Made by a program: the position numbers and the translations under genes
Shown here: piece by piece, positions 37,109-43,188 of the stretch
How the letters are laid out: each line of letters starts with the position of its first letter
Numbering within the stretch: the first letter of the stretch is position 1
Notes under the pieces: generated by a model
The model's database searches: none
What the model saw: only the letters and a program-made list of their open reading frames with translations
Told to the model about the DNA's origin: nothing
NCBI GenBank assembly: GCA_000695325.1
Contig: AVPN01000433.1
Location: 1 to 44,858 of the forward strand
DNA length: 44,858 nucleotides
Direction: 5' to 3'
Source of the DNA: Pleurobrachia bachei
Lineage: Eukaryota > Ctenophora > Tentaculata > Cydippida > Pleurobrachiidae

Positions 37109-40100
37109 TCACTATCTATCTATCTATCTCCCTCTCTCCCTCTCTCTATCTTTCTATCTCTCTCTTTCTATCTCTACCTTAGTGTCAGTTCCGAGACCGC
37201 CACAAATGATTGGTTCGAAAGAAAGGTACTGAATACTGACATGTACACCGAAATGTCGAGCATCTATTTAGCAATGGGGTTTAAAGAATTTAAGAGGATC
37301 CGAAGTAAAAGTTAAATAATCGCAGAACGCAGTATGACATCACATACTAAAGTTTTGTTCTAGTTCAGTAAAACCATGTACAAAAAGGATAAAGCAAAGA
37401 CATTTGTTCAGGAAAAGAAATACTAAAGTTATCCCGTGATTTCCTTGTCCAACAAACCAATACTTCACTCCCAATATTTGATTTGATAGTCAATAGTTAC
37501 TCATTATACAATATCTCTAACCCCCTCCATCTCCTGCAGGATGCTCAGTATCACAGACAGAGTGGTAAAGATGATGGAGAAGTACTCAGAAGACCTCGAA
37601 AATAAGGTAAATTCCCCTTTTAACCTCTCTTCTCTCTTTCTTCTCTCTCTTCTCGTCGCCTCTCGGACCTGCTCCATACACGTGGCATCATGGAAGCTTG
37701 GTTGTCATTGTTACCCCGCTCCCACCATTGCTACTGAAGTAGTTACAGGAGCTGGGGAAAGTTCAGCCATTGTTCTCATAGGGCTTATGAATTGTAAATT
37801 GCAAGATATAGGTATAATAGTTACTAGGGGGGGGTGGTTACTAACTACAACATTAGCATTACTACGTGATTTGCATTAACAAAGGCTAACACAAACACGT
37901 GTTACTCGACCCTATCTCACATCTGTGGGGTAATAGAACAAAACAAACACGTGTGTGCTTTAGTGTGCACGTGCAAATTCTAATTTACATTAGATCTAAT
38001 TCCTTGCTCTTAGTCTTGGAAGAAGGAATATTCTAAGTGGAAGCTAAGATTAGTCTTTCTCTAAGAGTAGATCTCAACGCAGCACGTGCAGGATGATATG
38101 AAGTTACAAGATAAAACTACTCACTGCTCGATCAGTATAGAGTAGTGAGCTCAGTTACAACAAACCGTCTTTAAATACTCGTGTATAGGACACACGTTAT
38201 ATTACAGACGTCAGAGTTATAAAAGATAGTTATTTAACCGGTAACACCAACCACACTACTCACCAGGCAGTAACCACTATAACTCACCATCACCTCTCTT
38301 TAAACAACCACTAATAGTTGTACTGGTGGGTTATATAGTGGCACTACTTATAACGATCACAAACACAACCACTAAACTAACCTTCTTCGTGGTTTTAATC
38401 GCACTTCCTCAATAAATAAATATAGCTCTGTCCCTCACTGATCCCTCACTCCCTATATATTTCATTTAGTGGAGGAATTAGCTTGCTCCCACAAAATTAG
38501 AAGGTTTACATCCAGAAATGAGCTGAGACTCACAATTGACCAAAATAAGTACCCAATACCTCATGGATGTCCCACTCCCATGTCTCTCCGATCCATGTCT
38601 CATCTCTAAATCTCTTGATATCTCTCCATATCTCTTCATTATTCATCTCTAAATCTCTTCATGTCTCATTATCAATTATCTCTTCATTATATCTCTTCAT
38701 CTCTCATCTCCATATCTCTTCATATCTCTTGATATCTCTTCACAAATATCTCTTCCTCGCAGGTTGCTAAGAAGACGCAGCAACTGGAAAACCAAGGATC
38801 CAGAAACCTATGTCGCTTCCTCCCAAAGTATGTGTTTAACTCTTTAAACTTAACGTATTTAACTTTGTGGGAGGTCATGAAGAGATGAGAAAAACAGCGA
38901 ATATATTCAAAATTTGAACAAATGATTTTATAACTCGGCATATTTCGAGAGAAACATATTATTTGATAACTATATAAAATGTCTGAAGATGAATATATGA
39001 ATTTTCATCAAAGCCTCATTATATAGTCTCTCGTATATAAAGCAAATATAATCTCTCTAAAAGTTAGCTACAACTCCTTCATATTGCCTAGTTAGACTGT
39101 GTTTCGGGCGCCACGCCCCCTTTACAAATATAAAGGGAGGGTAAAACATAACAACCTTCATATAATTCAACTAAAACCCCGCGTTCCAGGAAGTTGATAG
39201 AACGAATAGAGAACGGTCTTGAAACTGACAAACAAGCCACTGAAAAGATTGTAACCGGAGCCAGTATCAAGATCAGATTGCAAGATGATCTGGATCAGAT
39301 TGCAGCTATAAATGCCTATGAAGGGTTTAATAACACGGAGATTGAGTCTCGGAATGTTTATCAGGTGAGAATTGATGGTTATTATTAGGGGAAACTCTAA
39401 CTAAATGGCATCCCATTAATTAGTTAGAGTTGTACTGCTGATGGGATCCCATTAATGGGATGCCATCCAGTTAGAACTTTTCCCCTTATTGATTTACCAA
39501 ACCCTCACAGAGCGTGTGAGCCACACAGGGTTTTTAGAGGGTTTTTAGGGAATAGGAAGTGTGGGAGAGCTGGAAAAATATCCCTATCCGGTTTGTTAAT
39601 AGATAGTCTTTTTCACAATAAATTAAGCGCATGATAAAAAACAAAAGCATATGCCTACTAGCTAGTACGCCAATTCTCGATAACAGTGACCTGTCAGAAT
39701 TCAAGAGATACTGACAAGAACAGCAGGGAGATATTAACCCCTATCTTTAACCCTTGATAAAACATATCCTTCAAAATTAAAGTTCTTAAATATAATAGTA
39801 CATTTATAGTTCTGGAGAAGTCATGAAGTTATAATTCGCAATCAGCTAATAGTATTCCAGATTTTATGGGTGACAGGTATCACTATTATAAGGAATTCTT
39901 ATAATGCAATTATATTACGGATCACTAATAAAATAAATGCTCCTCCTCTCACTATCTGTCTAAATGTTTCTAGAAATATAAGTGGTAAACTACAAAGAGA
40001 AAGAGAAAGTTTTCAAAAACAGGCTCGCAAGATCATTTTTCTAAGTACAGTCGGACCCCGATTTACCGGGCCCCGATTTACCGGAACCCCGATTTACCGG

Positions 40101-41184
40101 GAGGGTAAAATTCCCCCGATATAGGAAATTAACGGTATTTGACCCCGATATACCGGGCACCCCGATTTACCGGGCAAAACCCTTTCCCCCGAGCATCCCG
40201 GTAAATCGGGGTCCGACTGTACAGTGTAGTGTAGTTAACTATAAATTTACTGCGATGATTAATCAATTAGAACTCAAGATGATTTTCACTTTTCTATAGC
40301 TCTCTTAAGATATAGCTCTTCTACAGAAAAAAGTTCTAAACAACCTAATCAAACTTTAGGCTCTCACTGATCTGGAATGATGTAAGACACTGAGCTGCAG
40401 GCGAGTAAGATCAGTACAAAATTAATAAGGACTGGGGGAGAAAAATTAATTGTTGCGTACGCACTTTTCTAGAACAAGTCTTTCACAGACAGAAGGCAGA
40501 AGTTGAAAATTCTGTAGCTCAATCAAGTGACAGCTTCATTAGATTTTTTTTTGACTACACATAGGATATTTAACTTACTGCAATTTTAATCAATATTTTT
40601 GCACTTGTCTCTCGTTACCATACACCTTAATATCGCTGGTATAGCAGCTCTAAAGAAACGGCACAGACACAGACACAGACACTCTTATGAAGTTGTCAAC
40701 TAGCAGGTGCAAACCTCTAAACTTCTGCAGCTGTTTTACATGCTCTGGGGTGTAATTAAACATTCAACACGTTGAAGAGAAGGAGGGCCTCAATTTCCAT
40801 ATTAATAAAGGTGTTAATCCAGATCAGAGCTATTGAATAGTCTTATTGTTTTACAAAGCGAGTCTGTAAAACACAAAGACCTTCCAGCTTTGTGTCACTT
40901 TGGAAATGATAGCGTCTATTTGAATGCAATGAAGGGTACAAGAAGAGCTCAGTAATGAAATGTCAAAGAAAAACAGTAAAAACAATGACATAACACATAT
41001 TTATAGATCGACAATCTAGAAAATTAAAGACTTAGAGAGAGGTTTTGTATTAGAGATCAATCCAAAAAAGGTGTATTATAGAAGTAGAACGAAGCTTCTT
41101 AAAAAATTGATTGCCTTCGCATACGACCAGCAGACTGCAGCGGTTAACCTGTCAAATACCTTTATGATTATCCTTCTCTCTCTC

Positions 41185-41225
<41 letters not shown>

Positions 41226-43098
41226 TTCTCCTCCGCTGACCATGTAATAATTTTAAATTGCGTTTCCCCGTGGAATTTTGTCCGTTATATAGCATTCTCC
41301 GGGGATGGGGACACATACTGTATAATACAGCTATAACGTCATCTCTAGTAAAATATAATTTGGGATGGTTAGTATTATCCAGACGGTGATCTTCAGTATA
41401 TTGTAATTCTTGAAATGATAGAAATCAAAATCAAAATCAGATGAATTACTTGAAAGATCTAGTCAGATCCCCTAAAATAACCTCTCTCTTGTTAGAATGC
41501 TTTAGTTTACAATGCAAATGCTGCTCATGTTTGGTGTGGCTCACAAAGCTCTGTGCAGAGGGTTCGGTAGATCAAAAGATGTTGTAATAATAAAAGTAAT
41601 GACAATATTCAACATATGATCTGTCATTTGTCAAATATTTGAATTGTATAATTAGGGAATAATTATCATATAATTAGGACATTCAACGGTCCATGATCTG
41701 TCAGATATAATTTCAATAAGTGTGAATTGATATAATGAGCACACACAATGCAAACATATAATCATATCAATATATGGCATATTGTAATTTACTGAACAAC
41801 ACAAAATCCTAAATTTATCCTTTGTTCACATCTTTGATTCACGTGTCTCGAAATAACAAGCATATAATTGAGCAACATGTGTGAAACCACAACGACAGCA
41901 TTATATTGGTTTAATTCACATGTCACTGTTTGTTAATATACTAGACCCCCAATGTATGAACATTTTATTAATCTCACACACACATGTGAAATAGATCTGG
42001 TTTATGGCATATAGGTTTAATCAAGAAATGAAATCACGTTTTGATGACGATATGGTCCGTGCAGTACACTGGTACATCCCAGTCATGCTCTAATTTGAGT
42101 TCAGGCGTGTTTTATACTCCTTCATAAAACCAAATTTCTCTCATCTACTCCTTCATAAACACAAATATATCCCCTGCAGGTGATGGACAGTGATGGACAT
42201 CCTCTTATTGTGTCGGGGTTGAACTCAGAACCGAAACATGCGGAACATGTCATTGATTACGTCAGAGCCGTTCAGCGATACGCATTCGATAATAGGATAT
42301 CGCTTCGAGTCGCCATTCACACAGGTAATTCAACAGGAAACAAAAGAGAAGACAGGCTTTTAATGAACAAAAAAATGTATTAAAAAGCTTTTGTTCACAC
42401 TTTTTGGCGTGGTGGCAGCTCTTCTCGAGATTAACCCAAAGTTACGAAACATTAAATTGCTCGAAGTAAAATAAATTCCAAACAAGAAAACTACTTAATT
42501 ACGTGCAGCTGCCTCCTCAATTCCGGGCCCTCTCTTTCTCTCTCCTTCTAAGCTTTATCTCTCCTTCTGAGCTTTATCTCTCCTTCTATATCGACTCTCT
42601 CTCCTTCAGCCTTCTAAGCATTATCTCTCATTCTAAGCTATATCGACTTTTATGTAGCTGTGGTAGTCTCTGCAAGTCTCATCTTGTTTAAAATTCTTTT
42701 TTACGGGATTGGTTATGTTCTGTATATTCAGGAACAGGAAAACCTAGTAAAAAAGAGCTGAACTCTTATAACTATATTACATGCCAATTGTCAACATAAG
42801 AAGTATATGTACAACAAGGGGGGGGGCTGTTAGAGGCCAATGCTCTGACCCCTGATGTTCATTTGTGCTCCGTGTGCATAATAGAAATAGAGAACATAGG
42901 GTGAGGCGGGAGGTGACAGGGACTTTTTGGCAAAAGACTGGTACAGTTGACTGTCAGTCAATGACTGTGGAACTGACTGGCGTCGTGGTAACTCACACTA
43001 TTACTAATAGTGTCTGAAGTGTACCAGGCATTATGATAATATGATAATGTAGTTCAGTGGGAGTTCTTGTGCTGAAGAAGATAGCTAGGGTAGTGGGG

Positions 43099-43134
<36 letters not shown>

Positions 43135-43146
43135 CCTCTCTCTCTC

Positions 43147-43188
<42 letters not shown>

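Larger units (their letters stand above)
28626..37539 (+). other. 8.9-kb receptor intron hosting an antisense GPCR and repeats
   Basis: Separates the kinase homology domain from the dimerization exon. It contains a complete minus-strand GPCR gene (29441-30781), its truncated tandem copy, a tRNA-like segment, two multi-hairpin elements, (GA)n tracts near 32850 and 36420, and a (CT)n tract near 37075. The phase-2 junction between exons 21 and 22 supports a single host gene rather than two adjacent genes. Confidence 0.8.
39365..42179 (+). other. 2.8-kb receptor intron
   Basis: Holds a palindromic element (39388-39486), the second 172-bp MITE (40048-40219) and a (CT)n tract (41178-41221). The remainder, especially 40230-41170 and 41240-42170, is AT-rich with no exon or RNA gene that I can see. 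Confidence 0.65.
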
